This document shows positions 1-10,835 of a DNA stretch of 64,000 nt, in pieces; position 1 is the first letter of the stretch; the number at the start of each line of letters is the position of its first letter. The position numbers and the translations under genes were made by a program. The notes beneath the pieces are model-generated. The model did not search any database. It worked only from the letters and a program-made list of their open reading frames with translations, and had not been told where the DNA came from. The stretch is taken from the NCBI GenBank assembly GCA_022828595.1, contig JAKGHH010000007.1, forward strand, positions 64,592,727 through 64,656,726. Direction: 5' to 3'. Source of the DNA: Nelumbo lutea (lineage: Eukaryota; Streptophyta; Magnoliopsida; Proteales; Nelumbonaceae).

Positions 1-1383
1 GGTATAATCCTTCCCCACTCCTTTTGGTTCAGATCTGGTTCAGTTTATGGTTTAAGAATGATCCATGAAAATATGATTTTCTAAATGGGGAATACGATTC
101 CCAGTTGAAGGGAGAGATAAAATTTTTGAAATTCGCCCCTTATTCCGCAATCTTTGGGCGTCCATAGTGTCAAGCCACCCCAACCAACTTGGCAGCACAT
201 TAGCGTCAACCTTGGCAGGATAAATCTCCCCAAATTTATCCAATGGCTGTGAAGATTATAAACTAACACAAGTCTCATAAGTGTCCAATTTAAGGGTATT
301 ACATAGAAACACACCATAGTAACATGAATCAATTGTGCACTTTATTCATTTACAATAAATGACAATAAGTACATTAATCTGATTGGTGCTAAGGGAATAC
401 ATTGTCTAACAGTCCGACCAAGTAGTTGAGAGAGCAATGCTAATCTGAGCAGAGTAATACCAGGGGTGTTGGAAAGTCAAAAGTCAGATATCTTATCTTG
501 TGTGGGAGTTACCTTTTTATAGACGAAGATCTGTGTCCTGGTCGGATGAGGCTTTCGAGGTTGTTGGGATGAGGTTGTCTGTCGAGGTCTTCGGGATAAG
601 GCCTGATCCTAGCGGAGCTGTCCTCCTTAGTTGATCAGTTGATCTACCATTGCCGCTAATGCTCCTTGTCGTCCATGCCAAGTCGTCGACAACAACCACA
701 TCTTAGACAAAAACGACCACAATGTGGGCATCGATCTTTGCTGAAAAGCTACTAATAATACTAAACTTTGTGAAGAATGTTGCAACAGCAAAGGTTTCTC
801 CAACTTGTTTGTTCACCATTTTGCCTGTGCAAAGATATTAGCACTAAACTTTGTGAAGGAAAGTTGTAGTAGCAAGATTTCTCAACTTCGGTTGCCATTT
901 TGGCTCTTCAAAGAATACATAGAAGAGAAATATAGAACAAGGCAATGATGAGAGTTAGGGACTTTCGATCTTGGGTTTAGAGTTGGATTTTCAAATGAGA
1001 AAGGAGATTTCTTGGAGAGTTTGTTGATATTTTGGGAAGGGGATTTGTTGGAGGATGCCCTAGATTTTTGAATGGGAGAGAAGATTTGTTGGAATGTGTG
1101 TAGGCTAGAATGGTTTTACCTTTATACCCTTAAACTATTAAAGAAACATAGATACAATGGGGTTATGCATGTAAATTTTTATAATATATTAACATATGTA
1201 ATTACAATCAGTTCGAATATATATCAGATCGAATCAAATCAAATTTGAATTCGATCCGATTAAATAACTAGTATGAAAATTAAATTGAAATTCGACTATT
1301 TATTTGATTCGAATATTCGAATTCGATTCGTTTAAGTCAAATCTCGAATTCGGAATCAAATTTCCGGATACTATTTACATGCT
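1..1383. other. No gene seen; AT-rich with TTCGAAT-like degenerate repeat
   Basis: I see no convincing coding region. Short open frames here lack recognisable domains. Between about 1195 and 1335 the sequence is made of loosely repeated TTCGAAT / GATTCGAAT words, like the inner ends of the hAT-type elements further right, so this may be the remnant of a small DNA transposon. No terminal repeats or target duplication were found for it. Confidence 0.5.
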
Positions 1384-1575
1384 AGTTGTAAGGAGACTGA
1401 ATCTGCTCCTTACACAGGGTGGCGCCTCACACCGATCACACACGCACATCCTACCATTCATTGGGAACAATCTCCCGTACTTATAAGTTAATATTCACGG
1501 GAGATGTTCCCAATACACGATGGATATGTCTGTGAGGCGCCTATGTGTGAGGAGCAGATCCGTTCCAGTTGTAAG
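1384..1575. mobile_element. Foldback MULE-type MITE with 9-bp target duplication
   Basis: The core 1393-1566 is one large inverted repeat: the left arm (about 1393-1478) pairs with the right arm (about 1493-1566) around a short centre. Both arms share GGCGCCTCACA-type and TTGGGAACA-type blocks. The ends read GAGACTGAATCTGCTCC and, reversed, GGAACGGATCTGCTCC. The direct repeat AGTTGTAAG (1384-1392 and 1567-1575) flanks it exactly. A 9-bp duplication and G-rich ends are typical of Mutator-like elements. There is no coding capacity, so it would need a transposase from elsewhere. Confidence 0.7.
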
Positions 1576-1930
1576 TATATTTTTTTGGGCTGTTTCCTTC
1601 GGCCTCTTTTGATAGCTTTTATGGGGAGCGCCTTAAAACATCTACCAGCTAAACAGGCACGAGCACGCGGCAGAGATAGGGAGTCGTGTAGAAGTGACCG
1701 CACTCACGATGACTCACGAGTCATTAACAATCGATAATGGGCCATGGCTTGTAGCGGCGAAGTCTAGAGCCTACGCCTCGTCCTCGGTTCCTCGCTTCTC
1801 TCAAGTCATATATATGTCAGTATTTGGATATTGGCTCCAAGTGTTTGTCAAAATACCTGAAACACATAACTATAGAACTTTACAGGAAATTCTTTAGGAT
1901 TTCTTGATCCTCGAGCGAAAAGAAAACGCC

Positions 1931-2031
1931 ATGAAATCATTGAAATATGGAGCGGGGAAGAATAAGGGAGTGAGCAATCACATGCTTACTCTCCATCAAC
2001 GTCTCCTTCACGCTCTCAACCTTGGAATCAA
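1931..2031 (+). CDS. First coding exon of an unrecognised plus-strand gene
   Basis: ATG at 1931 opens a frame of 33 codons plus two bases, ending at a good donor (ATCAA|GTAATT). The peptide contains a helical, leucine-rich stretch HMLTLHQRLLHALNLGIK. Joining it to the acceptor at 5361-5362 restores the frame into the exon at 5363-5489, which continues with charged and hydrophobic helical sequence. I do not recognise the family with certainty; the composition suggests an all-helical protein. The region just upstream (about 1740-1930) would be its leader and promoter. Later exons were not found before the transposon cluster at 5.6 kb, so the gene is either very long or truncated. Splice phase and codon sense support it; no domain does. 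Confidence 0.45.
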
Positions 2032-2778
2032 GTAATTATCTCTTGAACCTTTGTGTTCTTTACAGTTCCTTTTCTCTGAATTTTTTTTCTTCTTTTGCTT
2101 CAGAAATCTGTTGACTATATAATACGGAGTTTGTTGTGACTGATTATATGTCTCTAGTATTTGTTCTTAATTTTATGGTAGAACAATCTTGGTGCTAAAT
2201 TGGACAAAGGACAAACTCCAGGCACTCCAGAAACTTCTCCAGGGGCTGGCGACCTCTATTAGGATATACAAGAGGCTAAACAAACCCTGAGCACCAGTCC
2301 CAATAAAGCCCAATAACCCTAACCTCGGGTATGGAAAATTCTGGCCTTCTCCTGACTTTTTTTGGCATATGCACTAGGAAGCATTTAAGGCAGCAAAGAG
2401 GATTTCAATCTTCTCCAACGAAAAGCCTGGTGACATGAACAGAAGGGATTAGCACCTTCAAACACCCATCTACTTTACTGATCCTAGGTATACATGGGTT
2501 TACCATCATACCATGCAGAGAAAAGAAAAAAAAACTCTAATTTCATACCAAATTGATGTTTTCACATCAAATAATCCAAATAAAAATTGATATAAGTGAT
2601 GAAATCAAGAGAGAGTTGCAGCAAAGTAGAGAGAAGAAAAAAGAAGAGGAAGATTGGCAAATGAACATCCAACCATTGGTTTCTATTTGAGGTCCCATAA
2701 ACGTTTTATAATAATTTCTCTAAGTTCCCTCTTAACTCTTATCTCTTAAGAGGAATCTTACAATTTTAAGAGGAAAAT
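2032..2778 (+). other. Presumed intron start; no feature recognised
   Basis: This is non-coding sequence following the donor at 2032, AT-rich, with no recognisable transposon protein. It would belong to the 3.3-kb intron between the two putative exons at 1931-2031 and 5363-5489. Confidence 0.35.
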
Positions 2779-3048
2779 GGGTGTTTGTTTCCCCTTATCT
2801 CTTATCTCTTAAACATACAACCTTTTGTTTTCCAATGATACCCCAAAATTCAAACAAAAAATTCTCCTATATGAGGTTAAAATGGATACTTGACAATTTT
2901 TAGAATTCAGAATTCAGAATTTAGGATTTAGAACAACATTCTCTTCTTTCATAGTTCAGAGGAAAGAAAAGTTCACTAATACCAATATACCTCTTAATGT
3001 AATTATTGCACTTTTAGATGTCAGGCGTTAGAGCAAACAAACAGGGCC
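2779..3048. mobile_element. Possible MITE with GGG(C)TGTTTGTTT ends
   Basis: The left end GGGTGTTTGTTTCCCC resembles the reverse complement of the right end, GGCCCTGTTTGTTTGCTC. The interior is non-coding and AT-rich with repeated TCTTATCTCTTA. No clean target duplication is visible, so this is a weak call. Confidence 0.35.
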
Positions 3049-3799
3049 TAACTGAAAAATTACAATTACAATTCTGCCTTTAATAAGTTGAGTGGGACAA
3101 AAATTAAATAACTAAAGAAATAACGAGGCCCAGCCCGATAAGAAATAGACAATGTGTAAGGGCATGGACACGCCCAACGCTATTGGTTTACCAAGGTGCC
3201 CTGTCCTGGATATGGGAAACCCTTGCCTAGGTTCTGAAAAAACCTGCTAAGCTACCTCCTTAGCATTCAGCATATGTTAATATAAATAGAAAGACAAGTC
3301 TCAAGATGGTGACACGTGGTGGACTGCGTGTGAGACCAGGAAAAGCATGTTGTTCAGTACTTGACCTCCCCCATGTCCTTGTCCGTACCCATTTGTGCTG
3401 AGCTGGCATAACTAACTGATCTGCTTTCTGACAAAAGAAGCCTTGCATCACAAATGATCTGCATGACAACCTTTTTTATATAAAGGGGTGACAGAACACC
3501 CCATGGGAGACATTTAGACATTCATCAGTTCCATCGACCTTGTTCTCCTCATCTCGGTGTACACCATCTTCCTCTTCAAGAAACTGTAACTTTCCAGTCT
3601 GCAACTTCCTTTCAGTTTTCTCGCAGAACTTCCTGATTCCACTGCTTTCCCCTCCAGAGTTCCAGAGACCTCCATTCCTTGCTCCCAGCAGCCCTAGGTC
3701 CATCACAATGGTGTTCTTGTTCCAACTTTCAGAAATCCAACCACTGCCTCACCACCGTTTAAGGCAATTAAACAACATTTTAGTTTCATCTATCAACAT
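3049..3799. other. Non-coding stretch in the presumed intron
   Basis: No coding similarity was recognised. Open frames on both strands at about 3476-3836 overlap each other, lack domains and look like chance. A TATA-like element lies within it at 3477-3485. Confidence 0.35.
3477..3485 (+). promoter_or_regulatory. TATA-like element
   Basis: TATATAAAG sits downstream of a T run and is followed by GGGGTGACAG. It matches a plant TATA box, but no gene or LTR boundary is clearly tied to it, so it may be chance. Confidence 0.2.
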
Positions 3800-4545
3800 A
3801 CATGAATCCTATTTCACCAGAATCAATGAACCATAATCCTGTGATTCTAGGATTCTGATTAAACTGAACTACTGTTAGGAGTTAATTTAGTGAACCATAA
3901 GTTAAGCCCATTATTGTGCATGGCATGATCTGTATGATATCTCAGAAGATCAGGACATTCTGGTTCAAGATCTATTCTTCTTTGTGTACCTTTCTCTATA
4001 AAACCCTGACAGCTTATGCTTGATTACATTAAGGGGGCGTTCCTTTTTTGGATTTTGAGAGGGGGGAAAGCTGGTCAATGGGATTTTGGTTTCCATTGAC
4101 CAAGAATCCCATGTTCATTTTTCAGATTAATGTGGGGACCAGGGAAGGTTTATTTTCCAAGGTACCACTTACTCAGGTAAGTGATACCCATCTCCTAGGT
4201 GGATAAATAACTTTCCCACCTAGGAGGAAAGTTGCTAACACTTGAATGGGATGAAAATGTCCCTTTTAATAATGCATTTTTATGACTAAAATGGTCATTA
4301 CCTTATTTATCTGAGAAATAAAAGAGCATGGGTAAATGCACTTACCCAGGTAAGTGTTTCCCTGGAAAAACTTACCTAGATAATTGCATTAACCCGTGTA
4401 AGTAACTTACTGAAAAGCGAACAAGGCCTAAGTTGAAGAGGTTGCCTTTAGCCTTTGTATATGTATGTATGTTTGTGCAATTGCTCTTTGGTTTTGTCAT
4501 CAATGTATTTTCCTTTTCTGGTTTATTGTTCTTAATCTTATTTTT
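3800..4545. repeat. Copy 1 of a direct duplication (split by a MITE)
   Basis: Sequence 3800-4032 plus 4432-4545 corresponds to 4608-4945. Shared blocks include CAAGATCTATTCTTCTTTGT, GACATTCTGG and AGTTGAAGAGGTTGCCTTTA. The copies are diverged by many substitutions and small indels, so the duplication is old. A 396-bp insertion (4033-4428) splits this copy only. Confidence 0.7.
4033..4428. mobile_element. PIF/Harbinger (Tourist-like) MITE with TAA duplication
   Basis: Terminal inverted repeats are left GGGGGCGTTCCTTTTTT and right, reversed, GGCCTTGTTCGCTTTTC. Direct TAA triplets flank it (4030-4032 and 4429-4431). The duplicated block at 4608-4945 lacks the insertion and reads CACATTAAGTTGAAG, which is the expected empty site with one TAA. 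The interior is non-coding, with short ACTTACCC/GGTAAGT inverted motifs. A 3-bp TAA target and size below 500 bp fit Tourist-like elements. Confidence 0.75.
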
Positions 4546-4607
4546 TTTTATAATGTAGTACTTCAGGTCAATATACTGGTTACTTTTTAAGCATGTGGAT
4601 CTGGGTA

Positions 4608-4945
4608 CATGAAGCCTGTTTCACCATATCCAGTGAATCATATTCTCAAGATTCAATGATTCTAATTAAACTGAATTACAGTAAAGAGGTAATTTAGTAA
4701 ACTATAACTATTGAGTCCCATATTGTGCATGAGCTGTACGATATCTTCAAAGAATAAGACATTCTGGATCAAGATCTATTCTTCTTTGTATACCTTTATG
4801 GATAGGCTCTGTAAAACCCAGACAGCCTGTACTCAACCACATTAAGTTGAAGAGGTTGCCTTTAACCTATGTGTAACGTGTGTGTTTGTACAATTGCTTG
4901 TGGGTTTTGGTTTTATCTCAATATATTTCCCTTTGCTGGTTTCTT
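4608..4945. repeat. Copy 2 of the direct duplication (empty MITE site)
   Basis: Direct copy of 3800-4032/4432-4545 without the 396-bp insertion. It preserves the pre-insertion state of the MITE target. Confidence 0.7.
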
Positions 4946-4984
4946 AATCTTATTTTAAATTGCTAGGTGTTGGTATGTTTTTGT

Positions 4985-5254
4985 TAGAGAAAGTAGATTG
5001 AGATGGTTTAGTCACGTGCATAGAAGACCATCTACAGAACTTGTGAGAAAAAGTGATCTGTTACAAGTTGCAGGGGTTACAAGAGCTCGGCACAGACTGA
5101 AAAGGACGTGGAGGGGAAGGACTCAGAAATGATTTAAGCACCTATACTTTAACACTGGATGTGGCATTGAACAGAATGGAAGGGGGAAACAGGATTCATA
5201 TAGCCGACCACATATAGATGGGACACGGCTTAAATGATGATGATGAGGTGGGGT
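4985..5254 (+). pseudogene. RTE-type LINE, 3' end of the reverse-transcriptase ORF
   Basis: One frame reads RWFSHVHRRPSTELVRK followed by an arginine-rich R-HRLKRTWRGR stretch. This resembles the RWxGHVxRRP ... GRPKxTW tail of RTE-clade LINE proteins. The frame is broken by stops (about 5130). It ends near ATGATGATGATGAGG at about 5235-5250, a short tandem tail as seen at RTE 3' ends. It is a 5'-truncated, dead copy lying in the presumed intron of the unrecognised gene. Confidence 0.6.
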
Positions 5255-5362
5255 ATGTGTTGGTTGACTTCTAAACTTGAGTGTAGGGTCATTCATCAGC
5301 TTTGGATTAATACATCTATAATCCCACTTTTTGTTTAATATAATTTGTCTTGCATTGACAAG

Positions 5363-5489
5363 ATTTTCTAGTAAAGATGGAAGGAAATGGCTCTGCCTAG
5401 ATATTGAGATACAGAGACTGGCTATTCGCTCAATCTCTGCCTTCATTGATTGTATTTCTATAGAAACATCACAACATCCACTAGTAAAG
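5363..5489 (+). CDS. Second exon of the unrecognised plus-strand gene
   Basis: The acceptor TTGACAAG at 5361-5362 and donor AAG|GTACTT at 5490 bound 127 bases. With the two bases left from 2031 this gives an open frame containing DGRKWLCLDIEIQRLAIRS and ending QHPLVK. The sequence is rich in hydrophobic and charged heptad-like spacing and looks like a real protein segment, perhaps ARM/HEAT-like helices. I cannot name the family. No following exon was identified; a copia LTR begins 160 bp downstream. Confidence 0.45.
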
Positions 5490-5648
5490 GTACTTCATTG
5501 TATCCACAGAAGAATCACTGAAAATAAATAAATGGCAGGTTTGATCACATTGATCATACTAAATATTAATTTGTATGGGCAAAGCTTAATGGTTTCTGGT
5601 GCTTCAGATTTTCTTCTTTGCATGGAAATGCAATTTTTATTTGTATTT

Positions 5649-5911
5649 TGTTAGAATTAGCTGGCAGGGGCATACTTGTCTTTTTATAGTTGTTATTTCT
5701 TTTTGATAGACTTTCTTTAGTTGTTATTTTCTCTTATATATCTGTTTTACTTATCAAGGGGCATTGTTGTTTAGTAAATGTTAATACATATTGGGTTGAC
5801 ATTAAGGAGAGTTTTGGTTCGACTTCTCCTTGTTTGTTTACCCTTCTTATTTTTTTATCTTTTCTTTTCACTTTATTTCACTTTTCTGAAGTTGGCACGT
5901 GGTGTTAGAGC
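5649..5911 (+). mobile_element. Copia-type LTR (5649-5897) and primer-binding site
   Basis: A segment starting TGTTAGAATTAG and ending GGCA is followed after two bases by TGGTGTTAGAGC (5900-5911), a two-mismatch form of the initiator-Met primer site. The start resembles the LTR at 15090-15358 (TGTTAGAATACAC). A short gag-like start (about 6326) follows, and the sequence then passes into an unrelated gypsy fragment at about 6401, so the copia element is truncated. Confidence 0.45.
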
Positions 5912-6400
5912 AATAAAATCAACTGTCACTGTTCACGTCTCTCTCTCCTTTGTGCCCTAGGAATATTCTCTATTCTTTGTAGGAAGGAATGGACTCAAGA
6001 GGACTGATCACTCCTTTGGAAAAGAGGCTTTAATACCTCAGGTTGTAGTGTTTTGTGAGTTGGTGGTGTTTTCTTAGGTCCTTTTTCTATGGTGTCTCGA
6101 TTTGTGTGGTGATTGATCCCCAATGTGTGGTAATTTCCTGGTGGTCTATGGTGTGGTGATATCTTGTGGTAAGTATGTGATGTTTCCCTAGTGTTAAGTA
6201 GAAGTATGGTGATTCTTGGTGTTTGTTTTTTTTTTTTTCTAAGAGAAAAGAGTGCAACAATAGGTGTATACCAGCTGTTTGAAAGTTTGCGTAAGTGATA
6301 AACCAGTAATTTTTTCTCACACTCATGGCTTCATCAAGTGGTAACACTAAACCTATTGTAGTTATGCTAGTAGAACTCTGAAACCGACATAAAAGAATTA

Positions 6401-6862
6401 CTCTCATATGGAGCAACAGTGTTTAGTGTTAGTTTTCGCTACACAGAAGTTCAGACACTACATCTTAGGCCAGAAAGTGAAGTTGATCGCAAGAAGCGAT
6501 CCAATTAAATACTTCATAGACATACCCCCACTCTTAGGGAGACTTGTAAAATGGATGATGCAGTTAAATAAGTACAACATTGAGTACACCTAGCCAAAGG
6601 CAATCAAATGCCAAGCTGTTGTAGACCTCCAAGCTGCCTTTCCAACCAACGACAATTTCCCATCTTTGAAAGGTACTCGGAGAACATTCATAAAAAATGT
6701 ACTCGGAGAACTCCCCATCATAGCAGTAGTAGAAGATGGAGAATAGACTTGACATTCGACGGGAGTAGCACAAACTCCTCCGTAGGAGACGGAGTTACAT
6801 TGACTTCACTTGCGAAGATACTTCAACTTATTCATTTAAATTACAGTTCCCTGCTCACATAA
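6401..6862 (+). pseudogene. Ty3/gypsy (Tat-type) RNase H / second RNase H fragment
   Basis: The frame from 6408 contains ALVFATQK-like and RHYILGQKVKLIARSDP, then IEYT followed by a stop and KAIKCQAVVD. These are the end of the gypsy RNase H and its connector. From about 6740 a WxxxFDGSSTNSSVG-like segment resembles the start of the additional (archaeal-type) RNase H found in Tat elements. At least two stops and a frame change make it a dead fragment. No LTRs belong to it. The same element class occurs at 60.7-63.8 kb. Confidence 0.65.
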
Positions 6863-7077
6863 CATTGCCAAGTATGAGGAGCCATCTTCTTTACCTGTAC
6901 ACTAGTAATCGAACTGTGACCACAACAGCAAGAGGAACCAGAACTACTGACTGCACCGGCTCCGTATCTGCTTTCTCCCCAACCTCAGACGAAGGATCTG
7001 GGAGATCCTAGGCATCACCCTCAACAGATTGCTCCTGTGCCTAGGGCGCGGGGACGTCAGAAACGGGCACTAAATAA

Positions 7078-8624
7078 TCAATTGGCCCCTGTACTGTTGG
7101 CCAAAAAGATCGAGGCACCTTGTTTTCCTGCGCCTCTTCTGGGGAGTGGGACATCTGCTCTCCCCTTCAACAGTAAGGCGCTTACCCTTACAGTCAGCAC
7201 CCAAGACCCCCTGCTTCCCCACAGCAACCTGAACCACCGAGGGGCATCAGATTGAGAAAAGGCCTCTTCCTCCTGCTCAATTGCATGACCTGATGGCTGG
7301 GCCATCACATGACGAGGGTGGGATCAGCAACCATGAATAGTTGCATCTCGCAAAAAAGGGAACACAAATAACTAAGGCGGACAGATTTACAAACTTCAAC
7401 TCTCTTGAAATCAGCTAGAGGGAAGTGTGAAATACTAGGAAAGTGAGGAAACACCAAACCGTTCCGACGAGTCCAGAAGACATCTTCACCTCCCGATTTG
7501 CAAAAATTGCGAACCCATGTCTCGTCATAACCAAATTGGCGGAGAAGACAGTCAGGACGATAGGCTGCCACTTGTGCCTCTCTGGCACAATCAAGATAAG
7601 CAAGAACCCTGGGCTAGAGAATAAGGCGTGCGATGCGAGCGAGAGCATGGTTGGCATCGACGACACACTGCTAATCACCGTCTTCGGGGACATTAACCCC
7701 AACATAGAATGGCATAGAATGACGGATGAGCCGAGCTTACAGTCGCAGAACAAAGCCTTCGTGAGAAGATAGCTTCAACTCAATTTTAGCAACACCAAAC
7801 TGCTTTCCCCTCTTGGCACCGAGCCACCGTTTCCCACGACAAACATCCAGAGTTGCATCTTCAGTTTGATCCCATCCAGGGTTGCCATTGGTGACAGTCA
7901 GAGGAAACAATCGACGAGGCATGACACTAAGCGGGAAACTCTCACAGATGAACCATAAACAAAAAAGGGGCAAAGACGTACGAACACCGACACTTACAAG
8001 TTGGATCCATTATCTGATGCACAGTGTTGTCCATTTGGTCAAAGAGATAACCCAAGAACATAGATGCCAATGACAACTGATGACCACCGGCTGCAAGAAC
8101 AAAAAGGGGAACCAACACCGTCCGGAGGTTGTAGTCTGGATTACTGGGAAATAAGAACTGAGACACAACATATAGAATGAAGGATGCAAGATGACACTGA
8201 CTATCCCCCTTTTGAACCATGATGTCGTCTGTGCCCTTGCTCTCGAACCAATATGCAATCCACGCTTCCAAGGGCCATTTCCCACGATCCGTAGACTTGT
8301 CGATCTGGCATTTGAAAATACGGATCTCCTCTGACAGCTCTAAATACAATTTAGATAGGCTGCCGGGGATAGACTCTACATATTGAAGAGGTTGGGAAGA
8401 CATGGCTCCTCCAACGGAAGAGCAGCAACATCTTCGATGGTGATGCCGAACTCACCGAAAGCACCAATGAACGTGTGAATACGGCAGCACCAATGAGAAA
8501 GGAGAGGCTTCATGTAACTAACCCCTTCCTTGCCCAGAAGGTCCATGGAACAATTGACGAAGTGAAGAAGTCCGGCGCTACGAAGCAATCGACAGAACAT
8601 CGGGTTGTCTAGTATATAACGCAC
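7078..8624 (-). pseudogene. Plant mobile domain (PMD) protein, broken
   Basis: Read on the minus strand from 8624, the frame shows a segment ending THTFIGAFGEFGITIEDVA-like (8376-8624), then WIAYWFESKG ... FPSNPDYNLRTVLVPL and LASMFLGYLFDQMD (7942-8403). Further frames follow at 7737-7973, 7415-7753 and 7305-7571, the last with RQFGYDETWV. The order matches the transposon-associated plant mobile domain family (PF10536), also found in the host proteins MAIN and MAIL1. At least four frame changes and stops separate the pieces, so it is not a working gene. An LTR and a primer-site-like sequence lie immediately upstream on the same strand (8668-8923), suggesting that it is or was the cargo of an LTR element. 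Confidence 0.7.
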
Positions 8625-8667
8625 CTAATCTAAATAGTTCATTGGTGACTTTGAATCATCTATCCTT

Positions 8668-8681
8668 GGTTCATGACACCA
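8668..8681 (-). other. Primer-binding-site-like sequence
   Basis: On the minus strand TGGTGTCATGAACC directly follows the LTR end at 8683. It matches the first part of the initiator-Met primer site (TGGTATCA) with one change and then diverges. It points into the PMD reading frame. Confidence 0.4.
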
Positions 8682-8682
8682 G

Positions 8683-8923
8683 TGTCAGTTCGAGAAAGAG
8701 AGAGAGAGCAGAGAGAAAGATAAAAGTCCAGATCTGCTAGGGTTGATCAGTTTGATCGAACCAACCCAAAAAAGATGTTTATATATTAAACTTATGTGAA
8801 TGGACAAGATTGTCCTTACAAAGAGAATAAAAAGAATCTGTACACTAAATTACACACCTATTAAAGTACAAGAAAGAAAAATAAAGTATAATTACAAAAC
8901 TACCCTTTAGTAGTTCTTCTACA
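8683..8923 (-). repeat. Copia-type LTR
   Basis: On the minus strand the segment runs TGTAGAAGAAC ... CTGACA (241 bp). A purine tract TTGAGGGGAG (plus strand CTCCCCTCAA from about 8924) precedes it, so it serves as the 3' LTR of the copia element at 8924-10732. A primer-site-like motif follows it on the other side. A TATATAAAC-like promoter motif lies inside (about 8779-8790, minus). Confidence 0.6.
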
Positions 8924-10732
8924 CTCCCCTCAAATTGATGTTGGGCTAGAAGCATTAGTTTGTCAACAAGGAAATTGTGTCGGGCTTTGGTCATGGCTTT
9001 GGTGAAGAGATCCGCAAGCTATAGACCCGATGAAACATGTGGGAGAGAGATGTGACACACGTGAAGGAGGTCACGGATGAAGTGAAAATCCACTTCAATA
9101 TGTTTAGTTCTCATGAAATATAGGGTTGGTTGCAATCTTGATGGCACTCATGTTGTCCGCAAACAGAGGAATAGTAGATGAGTGATCAATATTCATGTCA
9201 TGAAGTGCCTTAAGCCAGATTATTTCACTGCATACTAAAGACATGGCTCTGTACTCGGCTTCAGTAGATGACTTGGAAACCATTTGTTGTTTCTTGCATT
9301 TCCAAGAAATCAAAGAATCACCAAGGAATATACACCAGCCAGTAGTAGAGCGACAAGTGTCAGGACAACCGGCCCAATCAGCATCTGCATAAGCTTGGAG
9401 CTGTGTGGATGAAGAAGATGAGAAAAATAGGCCATATGATAGTGTACTCCGTACATAACGAATAATTCGGAGAACTGCCGAATAGTGAGGTGACGGGGAG
9501 CTGAAACAAACTGACTCACAATCTGAACCGCATAGGAGATGTCAGGTCTAGTCATGGTTAGGTAGATAAGGCTACCTACAAGTTGTCTATACAGGGTAGC
9601 ATCAGGAAGAAGATCACCCTCATTTTTACTCAACTTACAGTTAAGCTCCAGAGGAGTATCCACATGTTTAGAATCAGTCAAGTGAGCAAGAGGCACCAAA
9701 TCAGAAGCATATTTCTGTTGGTTGACAAAGTAAGAAAGTATGTGACTGGCCCAAGATCTTTCATTTTGAAGGAGTTACTAAGCAGGAGTATGAGATTGGT
9801 AATACCATCCACATCATCTCCAGTAATAAGGATGTCATCAACATAGACCAGAAGAAGAGTCAGTCCCTGAGCCGCTTGAGAGTGAAGAGAGAGAGTCTGA
9901 AGCACTCTACTGAAAACCAGCTTCCAACACTACTGTAGGGAAGCAATCAAATCAAGCTCGTGGAGCTTGTTTAAGGCCATATAAAGATTTCTTCAGTTTA
10001 CACACCAAATGAGGATTGTCATAGTAGCCAGGAGGTGGTTTCATATAAACTGTCTCCTGTAAACTCTCCATGGAGGAAGGCATTCTTAACGTCCATCTGA
10101 TGAACTGTCCACTGTTTGGGGCAGTAATGGATGGTAGTAAACGGACTGTTGTCATTTTGGCAACGGGTGCAAAGTTTCATCATAGTCAATTCCATACTCT
10201 TGCTTGTAGCCTTGAACAACCAGATGGGCCTTATATCTGTCGAGAGTACCATCAGATTTAAGTTTTACAGTATTAACCCACCGACTACCAATTATGGAGA
10301 CATCTGGAGGAGGAGAGACAAGACCCCATGTGTCATTTTCCAATAAAGCCTGAACCTCTGAATCCGTAGCTTCTTTCCAATGCTTAACTGCTACGGCCTG
10401 GCTATAAGACTTAGGAATATCTATGGATGACAAAACAGCTGAGAAGGGGCTATGACTTGAAAAGAAACCATAGCGATTAGGTGGATGAGAAATACGAGAT
10501 GACCGACGCAAAGGAATAGATGAAGGTAAATCCTTAGGAGAGAATTTGCACTTACAGTGATGGTGGATGGAGAGGAATGACCAGACACTGTTGCTTGAGG
10601 TGGAGGAGGCATAGGTAATGGGCGAACTGGATGCTTCTTGAAGTACATCTGAAGAGGTGGAAGAGAAGGAGAATCACCTATAGATCCAAAATCATGTAGA
10701 ACAGAGATGGATGGAGCAGGTAATTTACACAT
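8924..10732 (-). pseudogene. Copia element A: reverse transcriptase and RNase H
   Basis: Minus-strand order is correct for copia. The end of the integrase/RT linker and RT start is at 10152-10732 (SRWVNTVKLKSDGTLDRYKA, VVQGYKQEYGIDY). The RT core follows at 9952-10252 ([19 protein letters not shown]), then 9678-9905 (LLLVYVDDILITGDD), 9310-9699 (YLTMTRPDISYAVQ) and RNase H at 9104-9313 (KSSTEAEYRAMS, ADNMSAIKIA). Several frameshifts and stops interrupt it. The 5' half (gag, protease, integrase) is lost in or beyond the assembly gap at 10736. It ends at the purine tract next to the LTR 8683-8923. Confidence 0.85.
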
Positions 10733-10735
10733 ATG

Positions 10736-10835
10736 NNNNNNNNNNNNNNNNNNNNNNNNNNNNNNNNNNNNNNNNNNNNNNNNNNNNNNNNNNNNNNNNN
10801 NNNNNNNNNNNNNNNNNNNNNNNNNNNNNNNNNNN
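10736..10835. other. Assembly gap of 100 N
   Basis: Exactly 100 undetermined bases, the conventional placeholder for a gap of unknown length. Sequences on the two sides belong to different elements, so order and distance here are uncertain. Confidence 0.98.
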
